Source of the DNA: Eledone cirrhosa
Lineage: Eukaryota > Mollusca > Cephalopoda > Octopoda > Eledonidae
NCBI GenBank assembly: GCA_964016885.1
Contig: OZ024740.1
Location: forward strand, 2,887,336-2,951,335
Direction of reading: 5' to 3'
DNA: 64,000 bases
Made by a program: the position numbers and the translations under genes. Under the pieces are notes generated by a model, which saw only the letters and a program-made list of their open reading frames with translations, did not search any database and was not told the origin of the DNA. Below are positions 12,801-28,300 of this stretch, piece by piece (the stretch's first letter is position 1; the number at the start of each line of letters is the position of its first letter).

Positions 12801-15800
12801 TCCTGAGACATTCTAGCCACATGTTGATAGTATCGGAGCTGTGACCTCTCAATTCAGAGATTCTTTCCATGAGACATTCTAGCCACATGTTGATAGTATC
12901 GGAGCTGTGACCTCTCAATTCAGAGATTCTTTCCCTGAGACATTCTAGCCACATGTTGATAGTATCGGAGCTGTGACCTCTCAATTCAGAGATTGTTTCC
13001 CTGAGACATTCTAGCCACATGTTGATAGTATCGGAGCTGTGACCTCTCAATTCAGAGATTCTTTCCTGAGACATTCTAACCACATGTTGATAGTATCGGA
13101 GCTGTGACCTCTCAATTCAGAGATTCTTTCCATGAGACATTCTAGCCACATGTTGATAGTATCGGAGCTGTGACCTCTCAATTCAGAGATTCTTTCCTGA
13201 GACATTCTAACCACATGTCTGTAGTATCAGAGCTGTGACCTCTCAATTCAGAGATTCTTTCCTGAGACATTCTAACCACATGTTGATAGTATCAGAGCTG
13301 TGACCTCTCAATTCACAGATTCTTTCCTGAGACATTCTAGCCACATGTTGATAGTATCAGAGCTGTGACCTCTCAATTCAGAGATTCTTTCCTGAGACAT
13401 TCTAACCACATGTTGATAGTATCGGAGCTGTGACCTCTCAATTCAGAGATTCTTTCCATGAGACATTCTAGCCACATGTTGATAGTATCGGAGCTGTGAC
13501 CTCTCAATTCAGAGATTCTTTCCTGAGACATTCTAGCCACATGTTGATAGTATCGGAGCTGTGACCTCTCAATTCAGAGATTCTTTCCATGAGACATTCT
13601 AGCCACATGTTGATAGTATCGGAGCTGTGACCTCTCAATTCAGAGATTCTTTCCATGAGACATTCTAGCCACATGTTGATAGTATCGGAGCTGTGACCTC
13701 TCAATTCAGAGATTCTTTCCTGAGACATTCTAACCACATGTTGATAGTATCGGAGCTGTGACCTCTCAATTCAGAGATTCTTTCCTGAGTCATTCTAACC
13801 ACATGTCTGTAGTATCAGAGCTGTGACCTCTCAATTCAGAGATTCTTTCCTGAGACATTCTAACCACATGTTGATAGTATCAGAGCTGTGACCTCTCAAT
13901 TCAGAGATTCTTTCCTGAGACATTCTAGCCACATGTTGATAGTATCAGAGCTGTGACCTCTCAATTCAGAGATTCTTTCCTGAGACATTCTAAACCACAT
14001 GTTCATAGTATCGGAGCTGTGACTTCTCAATTCAGAGATTCTTTCCATGAGACATTCTAGCCACATGTTGATAGTATCGGAGCTGTGACCTGTCAATTCA
14101 GAGATTCTTTCCTGAGACATTCTAGCCACATGTTGATAGTATCGGAGCTGTGACCTCTCAATTCAGAGATTCTTTCCATGAGACATTCTAGCCACATGTT
14201 GATAGTATCGGAGCTGTGACCTCTCAATTCAGAGATTCTTTCCTGAGACATTCTAGCCACATGTTGATAGTATCGGAGCTGTGACCTCACAATTCAGAGA
14301 TTCTTTCCATAAGACATTCTAGCCACATGTTGATAGTATCGGAGCTGTGACCTCTCAATTCAGAGATTCTTTCCATGAGACATTCTAGCCACATGTTGAT
14401 AGTATCGGAGCTGTGACCTCTCAATTCAGAGATTCTTTCCATGAGACATTCTAGCCACATGTTGATAGTATCGGAGCTGTGACCTCTCAATTCAGAGATT
14501 CTTTCCTGTGACATTCTAACCACATGTTGATAGTATCGGAGCTGTGACCTCTCAATTCAGAGACTCTTTTCATGAGACATTCTAGCCACATGTTGATAGT
14601 ATCAGAGCTGTGACCTCGCAATTCAGAGATTCTTTCCTGAGACATTCTAGCCACATGTTGATAGTATCGGAGCTGTGACCTCTCAATTCAGAGATTCTTT
14701 CCATGAGACATTCTAGCCACATGTTGATAGTATCGGAGCTGTGACCTCTCAATTCAGAGATTCTTTCCATGAGACATTCTAGCCACATGTTGATAGTATC
14801 AGAGCTGTGACCTCGCAATTCAGAGATTCTTTCCTGAGACATTCTAGCCACATGTTGATAGTATCGGAGCTGTGACCTCTCAATTCAGAGATTCTTTCCA
14901 TGAGACATTCTAGCCACATGTTGATAGTATCGGAGCTGTGACCTCTCAATTCAGAGATTCTTTCCATGAGACATTCTAGCCACATGTTGATAGTATCGGA
15001 GCTGTGACCTCTCAATTCAGAGATTCTTTCCATGAGACATTCTAGCCACATGTTGATAGTATCGGAGCTGTGACCTCTCAATTCAGAGATTCTTTCCTGA
15101 GACATTCTAGCCACATGTTGATAGTATTGGAGCTGTGACCTCTCAATTCAGAGATTCTTTCCATAAGACATTCTAGCCACATGTTGATAGTATCGGAGCT
15201 GTGACCTCTCAATTCAGAGATTCTTTCCTGAGACATTCTAACCACATGTCTGTAGTATCAGAGCTGTGACCTCTCAATTCAGAGATTCTTTCCTGAGACA
15301 TTCTAGCCACATGTTGATAGTATCAGAGCTGTGACCTCTCAATTCAGAGATTCCTTCCTGAGACATTCTAACCACATGTCTGTAGTATCAGAGCTGTGAC
15401 CTCTCAATTCAGAGATTCTTTCCTGAGACATTCTAGCCACATGTTGATAGTATCGGAGCTGTGATGTCTCAATTCAGAGATTCTTTCCTGAAACATTCTA
15501 GCCACGTGTTGATAGTATCGGAGCTGTGACCTCTCAATTCAGAGATTCTTTCCATGAGACATTCTAACCACATGTTGATAGTATCGGAGCTGTGACCTCT
15601 CAATTCAGAGATTCTTTCCATGAGACATTCTAGCCACATGTTGATAGTATCGGAGCTGTGACCTCTCAATTCAGAGATTCTTTCCATGAGACATTCTAGC
15701 CACATGTTGATAGTATCGGAGCTGTGACCTCTCAATTCAGAGATTCTTTCCATGAGACATTCTAACCACATGTTGATAGTATCGGAGCTGTGACCTCTCA

Positions 15801-15996
15801 ATTCAGAGATTCTTTCCTGAGACGTTCTAACCACATGTTGATAGTATCAGAGCTGTGACCTCTCAATTCAGAGATTCTTTCCTGAGACATTCTAACCACA
15901 TGTTGATAGTATCAGAGCTGTGACCTCTCAATTCAGAGATTCTTTCCTGAGACATTCTAACCACATGTTGATAGTATCAGAGCTGTGACCTCTCAA

Positions 15997-18900
15997 TTCA
16001 GAGATTCTTTCCTGAGACATTCTAACCACATGTTGATAGTATCGGAGCTGTGACCTCTCAATTCAGAGATTCTTTCCATGAGACATTCTAGCCACATGTT
16101 GATAGTATCAGAGCTGTGACCTCTCAATTCAGAGATTCTTTCCTGAGACATTCTAGCCACATGTTGATAGTATCAGAGCTGTGACCTCTCAATTCAGAGA
16201 TTCTTTCCTGAGACATTCTAACCAGATGTCTGTAGTATCGGAGCTGTGACCTCTCAATTCAGAGATTCTTTCCTGAGACATTCTAACCACATGTTGATAG
16301 TATCGGAGCTGTGACCTCTCAATTCAGAGATTCTTTCCTGAGACATTCTAGCCACATGTTGATAGTATCAGAGCTGTGACCTCTCAATTCAGAGATTCTT
16401 TCCTGAGACATTCTAACCACATGTTGATAGTATCGGAGCTGTGACCTCTCAATTCAGAGATTCTTTCCATGAGACATTCTAGCCACATGTTGATAGTATC
16501 GGAGCTGTGACGTCTCAATTCAGAGATTCTTTCCTGAGACATTCTAACCACATGTTGATAGTATCGGAGCTGTGACCTCTCAATTCAGAGATTCTTTCCA
16601 TGAGACATTCTAGCCACATGTTGATAGTATCGGAGCTGTGACGTCTCAATTCAGAGATTCTTTCCTGAGACATTCTAACCACATGTTGATAGTATCGGAG
16701 CTGTGACCTCTCAATTCAGAGATTCTTTCCATGAGACATTCTAGCCACATGTTGATAGTATCGGAGCTGTGACCTCTCAATTCAGAGATTCTTTCCATGA
16801 GACATTCTAGCCACATGTTGATAGTATTGGAGCTGTGACCTCTCAATTCAGAGATTCTTTCCATGAGACATTCTAGCCACATGTTGATAGTATCGGAGCT
16901 GTGACCTCTCAATTCAGAGATTCTTTCCTGAGACATTCTAACCACATGTTGATAGTATCGGAGCTGTGACCTCTCAATTCAGAGATTCTTTCCTGAGACA
17001 TTCTAGCCACATGTTGATAGTATCGGAGCTGTGACCTCTCAATTCAGAGATTCTTTCCATGAGACATTCTAACCACATGTTGATAGTATCGGAGCTGTGA
17101 CCTCTCAATTCAGAGATTCTTTCCTGAGACATTCTAACCACATGTTGATAGTATTGGAGCTGTGACCTCTCAATTCAGAGATTCTTTCCATAAGACATTC
17201 TAGCCACATGTTGATAGTATCGGAGCTGTGACCTCTCAATTCAGAGATTCTTTCCTGAGACATTCTAACCACATGTCTGTAGTATCAGAGCTGTGACCTC
17301 TCAATTCAGAGATTCTTTCCTGAGACATTCTAGCCACATGTTGATAGTATCAGAGCTGTGACCTCTCAATTCAGAGATTCTTTCCTGAGACATTCTAACC
17401 ACATGTCTGTAGTATCAGAGCTGTGACCTCTCAATTCAGAGATTCTTTCCTGAGACATTCTAGCCACATGTTGATAGTATCAGAGCTGTGACCTCTCAAT
17501 TCAGAGATTCTTTCCTGAGACATTCTAACCACATGTCTGTAGTATCAGAGCTGTGACCTCTCAATTCAGAGATTCTTTCCTGAGACATTCTAACCACATG
17601 TCTGTAGTATCAGAGCTGTGACCTCTCAATTCAGAGATTCTTTCCATGAGACATTCTAGCCACATGTTGATAGTATCAGAGCTGTGACCTCTCAATTCAG
17701 AGATTCTTTCCTGAGACATTCTAGCCACATGTTGATAGTATCAGAGCTGTGACCTCTCAATTCAGAGATTCTTTCCATGAGACATTCTAGCCACATGTTG
17801 ATAGTATCGGAGCTGTGACCTCTCAATTCAGAGATTCTTTCCTGAGTCATTCTAACCACATGTCTGTAGTATCAGAGCTGTGACCTCTCAATTCAGAGAT
17901 TCTTTCCTGAGACATTCTAACCATATGTTGATAGTATCAGAGCTGTGACCTCTTAATTCAGAGATTCTTTCCTGAGACATTCTAGCCACATGTTGATAGT
18001 ATCAGAGCTGTGACCTCTCAATTCAGAGATTCTTTCCTGAGACATTCTAAACCACATGTTGATAGTATCGGAGCTGTGACTTCTCAATTCAGAGATTCTT
18101 TCCATGAGACATTCTAGCCACATGTTGATAGTATCGGAGCTGTGACCTCTCAATTCAGAGATTCTTTCCTGAGACATTCTAGCCACATGTTGATAGTATC
18201 GGAGCTGTGACCTCTCAATTCAGAGATTCTTTCCATGAGACATTCTAGCCACATGTTGATAGTATCGGAGCTGTGACCTCTCAATTCAGAGATTCTTTCC
18301 TGAGACATTCTAGCCACATGTTGATAGTATCGGAGCTGTGACCTCACAATTCAGAGATTCTTTCCATAAGACATTCTAGCCACATGTTGATAGTATCGGA
18401 GCTGTGACCTCTCAATTCAGAGATTCTTTCCATGAGACATTCTAGCCACATGTTGATAGTATCGGAGTTGTGACCTCTCAATTCAGAGAATCTTTCCATG
18501 AGACATTCTAGCCACATGTTGATAGTATTGGAGCTGTGACCTCTCAATTCAGAGATTCTTTCCATGAGACATTCTAACCACATGTTGATAGTATCGGAGC
18601 TGTGACCTCTCAATTCAGAGATTCTTTCCTGAGACGTTCTAACCACATGTTGATAGTATCAGAGCTGTGACCTCTCAATTCAGAGATTCTTTCCTGAGAC
18701 ATTCTAACCACATGTTGATAGTATCAGAGCTGTGACCTCTCAATTCAGAGATTCTTTCCTGAGACATTCTAACCACATGTTGATAGTATCAGAGCTGTGA
18801 CCTCTCAATTCAGAGATTCTTTCCTGAGACATTCTAACCACATGTTGATAGTATCGGAGCTGTGACCTCTCAATTCAGAGATTCTTTCCATGAGACATTC

Positions 18901-21900
18901 TAGCCACATGTTGATAGTATCAGAGCTGTGACCTCTCAATTCAGAGATTCTTTCCTGAGACATTCTAGCCACATGTTGATAGTATCAGAGCTGTGACCTC
19001 TCCATTCAGAGATTCTTTCCTGAGACATTCTAACCAGATGTCTGTAGTATCGGAGCTGTGACCTCTCAATTCAGAGATTCTTTCCTGAGACATTCTAACC
19101 ACATGTTGATAGTATCGGAGCTGTGACCTCTCAATTCAGAGATTCTTTCCTGAGACATTCTAGCCACATGTTGATAGTATCAGAGCTGTGACCTCTCAAT
19201 TCAGAGATTCTTTCCTGAGACATTCTAACCACATGTTGATAGTATCGGAGCTGTGACCTCTCAATTCAGAGATTCTTTCCATGAGACATTCTAGCCACAT
19301 GTTGATAGTATCGGAGCTGTGACGTCTCAATTCAGAGATTCTTTCCTGAGACATTCTAACCACATGTTGATAGTATCGGAGCTGTGACCTCTCAATTCAG
19401 AGATTCTTTCCATGAGACATTCTAGCCACATGTTGATAGTATCGGAGCTGTGACGTCTCAATTCAGAGATTCTTTCCTGAGACATTCTAACCACATGTTG
19501 ATAGTATCGGAGCTGTGACCTCTCAATTCAGAGATTCTTTCCATGAGACATTCTAGCCACATGTTGATAGTATCGGAGCTGTGACCTCTCAATTCAGAGA
19601 TTCTTTCCATGAGACATTCTAGCCACATGTTGATAGTATTGGAGCTGTGACCTCTCAATTCAGAGATTCTTTCCATGAGACATTCTAGCCACATGTTGAT
19701 AGTATCGGAGCTGTGACCTCTCAATTCAGAGATTCTTTCCTGAGACATTCTAACCACATGTTGATAGTATCGGAGCTGTGACCTCTCAATTCAGAGATTC
19801 TTTCCTGAGACATTCTAACCACATGTTGATAGTATCGGAGCTGTGACCTCTCAATTCAGAGATTCTTTCCATGAGACATTCTAGCCACATGTTGATAGTA
19901 TCAGAGCTGTGACCTCTCAATTCAGAGATTCTTTCCTGAGACATTCTAGCCACATGTTGATAGTATCAGAGCTGTGACCTCTCAATTCAGAGATTCTTTC
20001 CTGAGACATTCTAACCAGATGTCTGTAGTATCGGAGCTGTGACCTCTCAATTCAGAGATTCTTTCCTGAGACATTCTAACCACATGTTGATAGTATCGGA
20101 GCTGTGACCTCTCAATTCAGAGATTCTTTCCTGAGACATTCTAGCCACATGTTGATAGTATCAGAGCTGTGACCTCTCAATTCAGAGATTCTTTCCTGAG
20201 ACATTCTAACCACATGTTGATAGTATCGGAGCTGTGACCTCTCAATTCAGAGATTCTTTCCATGAGACATTCTAGCCACATGTTGATAGTATCGGAGCTG
20301 TGACGTCTCAATTCAGAGATTCTTTCCTGAGACATTCTAACCACATGTTGATAGTATCGGAGCTGTGACCTCTCAATTCAGAGATTCTTTCCATGAGACA
20401 TTCTAGCCACATGTTGATAGTATCGGAGCTGTGACGTCTCAATTCAGAGATTCTTTCCTGAGACATTCTAACCACATGTTGATAGTATCGGAGCTGTGAC
20501 CTCTCAATTCAGAGATTCTTTCCATGAGACATTCTAGCCACATGTTGATAGTATCGGAGCTGTGACCTCTCAATTCAGAGATTCTTTCCATGAGACATTC
20601 TAGCCACATGTTGATAGTATTGGAGCTGTGACCTCTCAATTCAGAGATTCTTTCCATGAGACATTCTAGCCACATGTTGATAGTATCGGAGCTGTGACCT
20701 CTCAATTCAGAGATTCTTTCCTGAGACATTCTAACCACATGTTGATAGTATCGGAGCTGTGACCTCTCAATTCAGAGATTCTTTCCTGAGACATTCTAGC
20801 CACATGTTGATAGTATCGGAGCTGTGACCTCTCAATTCAGAGATTCTTTCCATGAGACATTCTAACCACATGTTGATAGTATCGGAGCTGTGACCTCTCA
20901 ATTCAGAGATTCTTTCCTGAGACATTCTAACCACATGTTGATAGTATTGGAGCTGTGACCTCTCAATTCAGAGATTCTTTCCATAAGACATTCTAGCCAC
21001 ATGTTGATAGTATCGGAGCTGTGACCTCTCAATTCAGAGATTCTTTCCTGAGACATTCTAACCACATGTCTGTAGTATCAGAGCTGTGACCTCTCAATTC
21101 AGAGATTCTTTCCTGAGACATTCTAGCCACATGTTGATAGTATCAGAGCTGTGACCTCTCAATTCAGAGATTCTTTCCTGAGACATTCTAACCACATGTC
21201 TGTAGTATCAGAGCTGTGACCTCTCAATTCAGAGATTCTTTCCTGAGACATTCTAGCCACATGTTGATAGTATCAGAGCTGTGACCTCTCAATTCAGAGA
21301 TTCTTTCCTGAGACATTCTAACCACATGTCTGTAGTATCAGAGCTGTGACCTCTCAATTCAGAGATTCTTTCCTGAGACATTCTAACCACATGTCTGTAG
21401 TATCAGAGCTGTGACCTCTCAATTCAGAGATTCTTTCCATGAGACATTCTAGCCACATGTTGATAGTATCAGAGCTGTGACCTCTCAATTCAGAGATTCT
21501 TTCCTGAGACATTCTAGCCACATGTTGATAGTATCAGAGCTGTGACCTCTCAATTCAGAGATTCTTTCCATGAGACATTCTAGCCACATGTTGATAGTAT
21601 CGGAGCTGTGACCTCTCAATTCAGAGATTCTTTCCTGAGTCATTCTAACCACATGTCTGTAGTATCAGAGCTGTGACCTCTCAATTCAGAGATTCTTTCC
21701 TGAGACATTCTAACCACATGTTGATAGTATCAGAGCTGTGACCTCTCAATTCAGAGATTCTTTCCTGAGACATTCTAGCCACATGTTGATAGTATCAGAG
21801 CTGTGACCTCTCAATTCAGAGATTCTTTCCTGAGACATTCTAAACCACATGTTGATAGTATCGGAGCTGTGACTTCTCAATTCAGAGATTCTTTCCATGA

Positions 21901-22339
21901 GACATTCTAGCCACATGTTGATAGTATCGGAGCTGTGACCTCTCAATTCAGAGATTCTTTCCTGAGACATTCTAGCCACATGTTGATAGTATCGGAGCTG
22001 TGACCTCTCAATTCAGAGATTCTTTCCATGAGACATTCTAGCCACATGTTGATAGTATCGGAGCTGTGACCTCTCAATTCAGAGATTCTTTCCTGAGACA
22101 TTCTAGCCACATGTTGATAGTATCGGAGCTGTGACCTCACAATTCAGAGATTCTTTCCATAAGACATTCTAGCCACATGTTGATAGTATCGGAGCTGTGA
22201 CCTCTCAATTCAGAGATTCTTTCCATGAGACATTCTAGCCACATGTTGATAGTATCGGAGTTGTGACCTCTCAATTCAGAGAATCTTTCCATGAGACATT
22301 CTAGCCACATGTTGATAGTATTGGAGCTGTGACCTCTCA
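15997..22339. repeat. Duplicated satellite blocks, 3793-bp spacing
   Basis: The segment 15997-18546 recurs at 19790-22339. Both carry the same order of rare marks: CCAGATGTCTG, two GACGTCTC monomers, TATTGGAGC, CCATAAGAC, a chain of CATGTCTGTAG monomers, TGAGTCATT and the inserted-A monomer TCTAAACCAC. The spacing equals 58 monomers if 23 of them are 66 bp, so the duplication conserves monomer phase. A few private differences separate the copies, for example CTCTTAATTC near 17952 only in the first. Confidence 0.85.
18809..20770. repeat. Tandem duplication, 981-bp unit (15 monomers)
   Basis: Copy 18809-19789 is followed directly by copy 19790-20770. Both hold CCAGATGTCTG followed by two GACGTCTC monomers and a TATTGGAGC monomer. 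981 bp is 15 monomers, six of them 66 bp. One difference I noticed is CTCCATTC at about 19000 against CTCAATTC at the matching place in the second copy. Confidence 0.85.
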
Positions 22340-25300
22340 ATTCAGAGATTCTTTCCATGAGACATTCTAGCCACATGTTGATAGTATCGGAGCTGTGACC
22401 TCTCAATTCAGAGATTCTTTCCATGAGACATTCTAGCCACATGTTGATAGTATCGGAGCTGTGACCTCTCAATTCAGAGATTCTTTCCTGTGACATTCTA
22501 ACCACATGTTGATAGTATCGGAGCTGTGACCTCTCAATTCAGAGATTCTTTCCATGAGACATTCTAGCCACATGTTGATAGTATCGGAGCTGTGACCTCT
22601 CAATTCAGAGATTCTTTCCATGAGACATTCTAGCCACATGTTGATAGTATCGGAGCTGTGACCTCTCAATTCAGAGATTCTTTCCATGAGACATTCTAGC
22701 CACATGTTGATAGTATCAGAGCTGTGACCTCGCAATTCAGAGATTCTTTCCTGAGACATTCTAGCCACATGTTGATAGTATCGGAGCTGTGACCTCTCAA
22801 TTCAGAGATTCTTTCCATGAGACATTCTAGCCACATGTTGATAGTATTGGAGCTGTGACCTCTCAATTCAGAGATTCTTTCCATGAGACATTCTAGCCAC
22901 ATGTTGATAGTATCGGAGCTGTGACCTCTCAATTCAGAGATTCTTTCCATGAGACATTCTAGCCACATGTTGATAGTATCGGAGCTGTGACCTCTCAATT
23001 CAGAGATTCTTTCCATGAGACATTCTAGCCACATGTTGATAGTATCGGAGCTGTGACCTCTCAATTCAGAGATTCTTTCCATGAGACATTCTAGCCACAT
23101 GTTGATAGTATCGGAGCTGTGACCTCTCAATTCAGAGATTCTTTCCTGAGACATTCTAGCCACATGTTGATAGTATTGGAGCTGTGACCTCTCAATTCAG
23201 AGATTCTTTCCATAAGACATTCTAGCCACATGTTGATAGTATCGGAGCTGTGACCTCTCAATTCAGAGATTCTTTCCTGAGACATTCTAACCACATGTCT
23301 GTAGTATCAGAGCTGTGACCTCTCAATTCAGAGATTCTTTCCTGAGACATTCTAGCCACATGTTGATAGTATCAGAGCTGTGACCTCTCAATTCAGAGAT
23401 TCTTTCCTGAGACATTCTAACCACATGTCTGTAGTATCAGAGCTGTGACCTCTCAATTCAGAGATTCTTTCCTGAGACATTCTAGCCACATGTTGATAGT
23501 ATCGGAGCTGTGATGTCTCAATTCAGAGATTCTTTCCTGAAACATTCTAGCCACGTGTTGATAGTATCGGAGCTGTGACCTCTCAATTCAGAGATTCTTT
23601 CCATGAGACATTCTAACCACATGTTGATAGTATCGGAGCTGTGACCTCTCAATTCAGAGATTCTTTCCATGAGACATTCTAGCCACATGTTGATAGTATC
23701 GGAGCTGTGACCTCTCAATTCAGAGATTCTTTCCTGAGACATTCTAACCACATGTCTGTAGTATCAGAGCTGTGACCTCTCAATTCAGAGATTCTTTCCT
23801 GAGACATTCTAGCCACATGTTGATAGTATCAGAGCTGTGACCTCTCAATTCAGAGATTCTTTCCTGAGACATTCTAACCACATGTCTGTAGTATCAGAGC
23901 TGTGACCTCTCAATTCAGAGATTCTTTCCTGAGACATTCTAGCCACATGTTGATAGTATCAGAGCTGTGACCTCTCAATTCAGAGATTCTTTCCATGAGA
24001 CATTCTAGCCACATGTTGATAGTATCGGAGCTGTGACCTCTCAATTCAGAGATTCTTTCCTGAGTCATTCTAACCACATGTCTGTAGTATCAGAGCTGTG
24101 ACCTCTCAATTCAGAGATTCTTTCCTGAGACATTCTAACCACATGTTGATAGTATCAGAGCTGTGACCTCTCAATTCAGAGATTCTTTCCTGAGACATTC
24201 TAGCCACATGTTGATAGTATCAGAGCTGTGACCTCTCAATTCAGAGATTCTTTCCTGAGACATTCTAAACCACATGTTGATAGTATCGGAGCTGTGACTT
24301 CTCAATTCAGAGATTCTTTCCATGAGACATTCTAGCCACATGTTGATAGTATCGGAGCTGTGACCTCTCAATTCAGAGATTCTTTCCTGAGACATTCTAG
24401 CCACATGTTGATAGTATCGGAGCTGTGACCTCTCAATTCAGAGATTCTTTCCATGAGACATTCTAGCCACATGTTGATAGTATCGGAGCTGTGACCTCTC
24501 AATTCAGAGATTCTTTCCTGAGACATTCTAGCCACATGTTGATAGTATCGGAGCTGTGACCTCACAATTCAGAGATTCTTTCCATAAGACATTCTAGCCA
24601 CATGTTGATAGTATCGGAGCTGTGACCTCTCAATTCAGAGATTCTTTCCATGAGACATTCTAGCCACATGTTGATAGTATCGGAGTTGTGACCTCTCAAT
24701 TCAGAGAATCTTTCCATGAGACATTCTAGCCACATGTTGATAGTATTGGAGCTGTGACCTCTCAATTCAGAGATTCTTTCCATGAGACATTCTAGCCACA
24801 TGTTGATAGTATCGGAGCTGTGACCTCTCAATTCAGAGATTCTTTCCTGAGACATTCTAGCCACATGTTGATAGTATCGGAGCTGTGACCTCACAATTCA
24901 GAGATTCTTTCCATAAGACATTCTAGCCACATGTTGATAGTATCGGAGCTGTGACCTCTCAATTCAGAGATTCTTTCCATGAGACATTCTAGCCACATGT
25001 TGATAGTATCGGAGTTGTGACCTCTCAATTCAGAGAATCTTTCCATGAGACATTCTAGCCACATGTTGATAGTATTGGAGCTGTGACCTCTCAATTCAGA
25101 GATTCTTTCCATGAGACATTCTAGCCACATGTTGATAGTATCGGAGCTGTGACCTCTCAATTCAGAGATTCTTTCCATGAGACATTCTAGCCACATGTTG
25201 ATAGTATCGGAGCTGTGACCTCTCAATTCAGAGATTCTTTCCTGTGACATTCTAACCACATGTTGATAGTATCGGAGCTGTGACCTCTCAATTCAGAGAT

Positions 25301-28300
25301 TCTTTCCATGAGACATTCTAGCCACATGTTGATAGTATCGGAGCTGTGACCTCTCAATTCAGAGATTCTTTCCATGAGACATTCTAGCCACATGTTGATA
25401 GTATCGGAGCTGTGACCTCTCAATTCAGAGATTCTTTCCATGAGACATTCTAGCCACATGTTGATAGTATCAGAGCTGTGACCTCGCAATTCAGAGATTC
25501 TTTCCTGAGACATTCTAGCCACATGTTGATAGTATCGGAGCTGTGACCTCTCAATTCAGAGATTCTTTCCATGAGACATTCTAGCCACATGTTGATAGTA
25601 TTGGAGCTGTGACCTCTCAATTCAGAGATTCTTTCCATGAGACATTCTAGCCACATGTTGATAGTATCGGAGCTGTGACCTCTCAATTCAGAGATTCTTT
25701 CCATGAGACATTCTAGCCACATGTTGATAGTATCGGAGCTGTGACCTCTCAATTCAGAGATTCTTTCCATGAGACATTCTAGCCACATGTTGATAGTATC
25801 GGAGCTGTGACCTCTCAATTCAGAGATTCTTTCCATGAGACATTCTAGCCACATGTTGATAGTATCGGAGCTGTGACCTCTCAATTCAGAGATTCTTTCC
25901 TGAGACATTCTAGCCACATGTTGATAGTATTGGAGCTGTGACCTCTCAATTCAGAGATTCTTTCCATAAGACATTCTAGCCACATGTTGATAGTATCGGA
26001 GCTGTGACCTCTCAATTCAGAGATTCTTTCCTGAGACATTCTAACCACATGTCTGTAGTATCAGAGCTGTGACCTCTCAATTCAGAGATTCTTTCCTGAG
26101 ACATTCTAGCCACATGTTGATAGTATCAGAGCTGTGACCTCTCAATTCAGAGATTCTTTCCTGAGACATTCTAACCACATGTCTGTAGTATCAGAGCTGT
26201 GACCTCTCAATTCAGAGATTCTTTCCTGAGACATTCTTGCCACATGTTGATAGTATCGGAGCTGTGATGTCTCAATTCAGAGATTCTTTCCTGAAACATT
26301 CTAGCCACGTGTTGATAGTATCGGAGCTGTGACCTCTCAATTCAGAGATTCTTTCCATGAGACATTCTAACCACATGTTGATAGTATCGGAGCTGTGACC
26401 TCTCAATTCAGAGATTCTTTCCATGAGACATTCTAGCCACATGTTGATAGTATCGGAGCTGTGACCTCTCAATTCAGAGATTCTTTCCTGAGACATTCTA
26501 ACCACATGTCTGTAGTATCAGAGCTGTGACCTCTCAATTCAGAGATTCTTTCCTGAGACATTCTAGCCACATGTTGATAGTATCAGAGCTGTGACCTCTC
26601 AATTCAGAGATTCTTTCCTGAGACATTCTAACCACATGTCTGTAGTATCAGAGCTGTGACCTCTCAATTCAGAGATTCTTTCCTGAGACATTCTAACCAC
26701 ATGTCTGTAGTATCAGAGCTGTGACCTCTCAATTCAGAGATTCTTTCCATGAGACATTCTAGCCACATGTTGATAGTATCAGAGCTGTGACCTCTCAATT
26801 CAGAGATTCTTTCCTGAGACATTCTAGCCACATGTTGATAGTATCAGAGCTGTGACCTCTCAATTCAGAGATTCTTTCCATGAGACATTCTAGCCACATG
26901 TTGATAGTATCGGAGCTGTGACCTCTCAATTCAGAGATTCTTTCCTGAGTCATTCTAACCACATGTCTGTAGTATCAGAGCTGTGACCTCTCAATTCAGA
27001 GATTCTTTCCTGAGACATTCTAACCACATGTTGATAGTATCAGAGCTGTGACCTCTCAATTCAGAGATTCTTTCCTGAGACATTCTAGCCACATGTTGAT
27101 AGTATCAGAGCTGTGACCTCTCAATTCAGAGATTCTTTCCTGAGACATTCTAAACCACATGTTGATAGTATCGGAGCTGTGACTTCTCAATTCAGAGATT
27201 CTTTCCATGAGACATTCTAGCCACATGTTGATAGTATCGGAGCTGTGACCTCTCAATTCAGAGATTCTTTCCTGAGACATTCTAGCCACATGTTGATAGT
27301 ATCGGAGCTGTGACCTCTCAATTCAGAGATTCTTTCCATGAGACATTCTAGCCACATGTTGATAGTATCGGAGCTGTGACCTCTCAATTCAGAGATTCTT
27401 TCCTGAGACATTCTAGCCACATGTTGATAGTATCGGAGCTGTGACCTCACAATTCAGAGATTCTTTCCATAAGACATTCTAGCCACATGTTGATAGTATC
27501 GGAGCTGTGACCTCTCAATTCAGAGATTCTTTCCATGAGACATTCTAGCCACATGTTGATAGTATCGGAGTTGTGACCTCTCAATTCAGAGAATCTTTCC
27601 ATGAGACATTCTAGCCACATGTTGATAGTATTGGAGCTGTGACCTCTCAATTCAGAGATTCTTTCCATGAGACATTCTAGCCACATGTTGATAGTATCGG
27701 AGCTGTGACCTCTCAATTCAGAGATTCTTTCCATGAGACATTCTAGCCACATGTTGATAGTATCGGAGCTGTGACCTCTCAATTCAGAGATTCTTTCCTG
27801 TGACATTCTAACCACATGTTGATAGTATCGGAGCTGTGACCTCTCAATTCAGAGATTCTTTCCATGAGACATTCTAGCCACATGTTGATAGTATCGGAGC
27901 TGTGACCTCTCAATTCAGAGATTCTTTCCATGAGACATTCTAGCCACATGTTGATAGTATCGGAGCTGTGACCTCTCAATTCAGAGATTCTTTCCATGAG
28001 ACATTCTAGCCACATGTTGATAGTATCAGAGCTGTGACCTCGCAATTCAGAGATTCTTTCCTGAGACATTCTAGCCACATGTTGATAGTATCGGAGCTGT
28101 GACCTCTCAATTCAGAGATTCTTTCCATGAGACATTCTAGCCACATGTTGATAGTATTGGAGCTGTGACCTCTCAATTCAGAGATTCTTTCCATGAGACA
28201 TTCTAGCCACATGTTGATAGTATCGGAGCTGTGACCTCTCAATTCAGAGATTCTTTCCATGAGACATTCTAGCCACATGTTGATAGTATCGGAGCTGTGA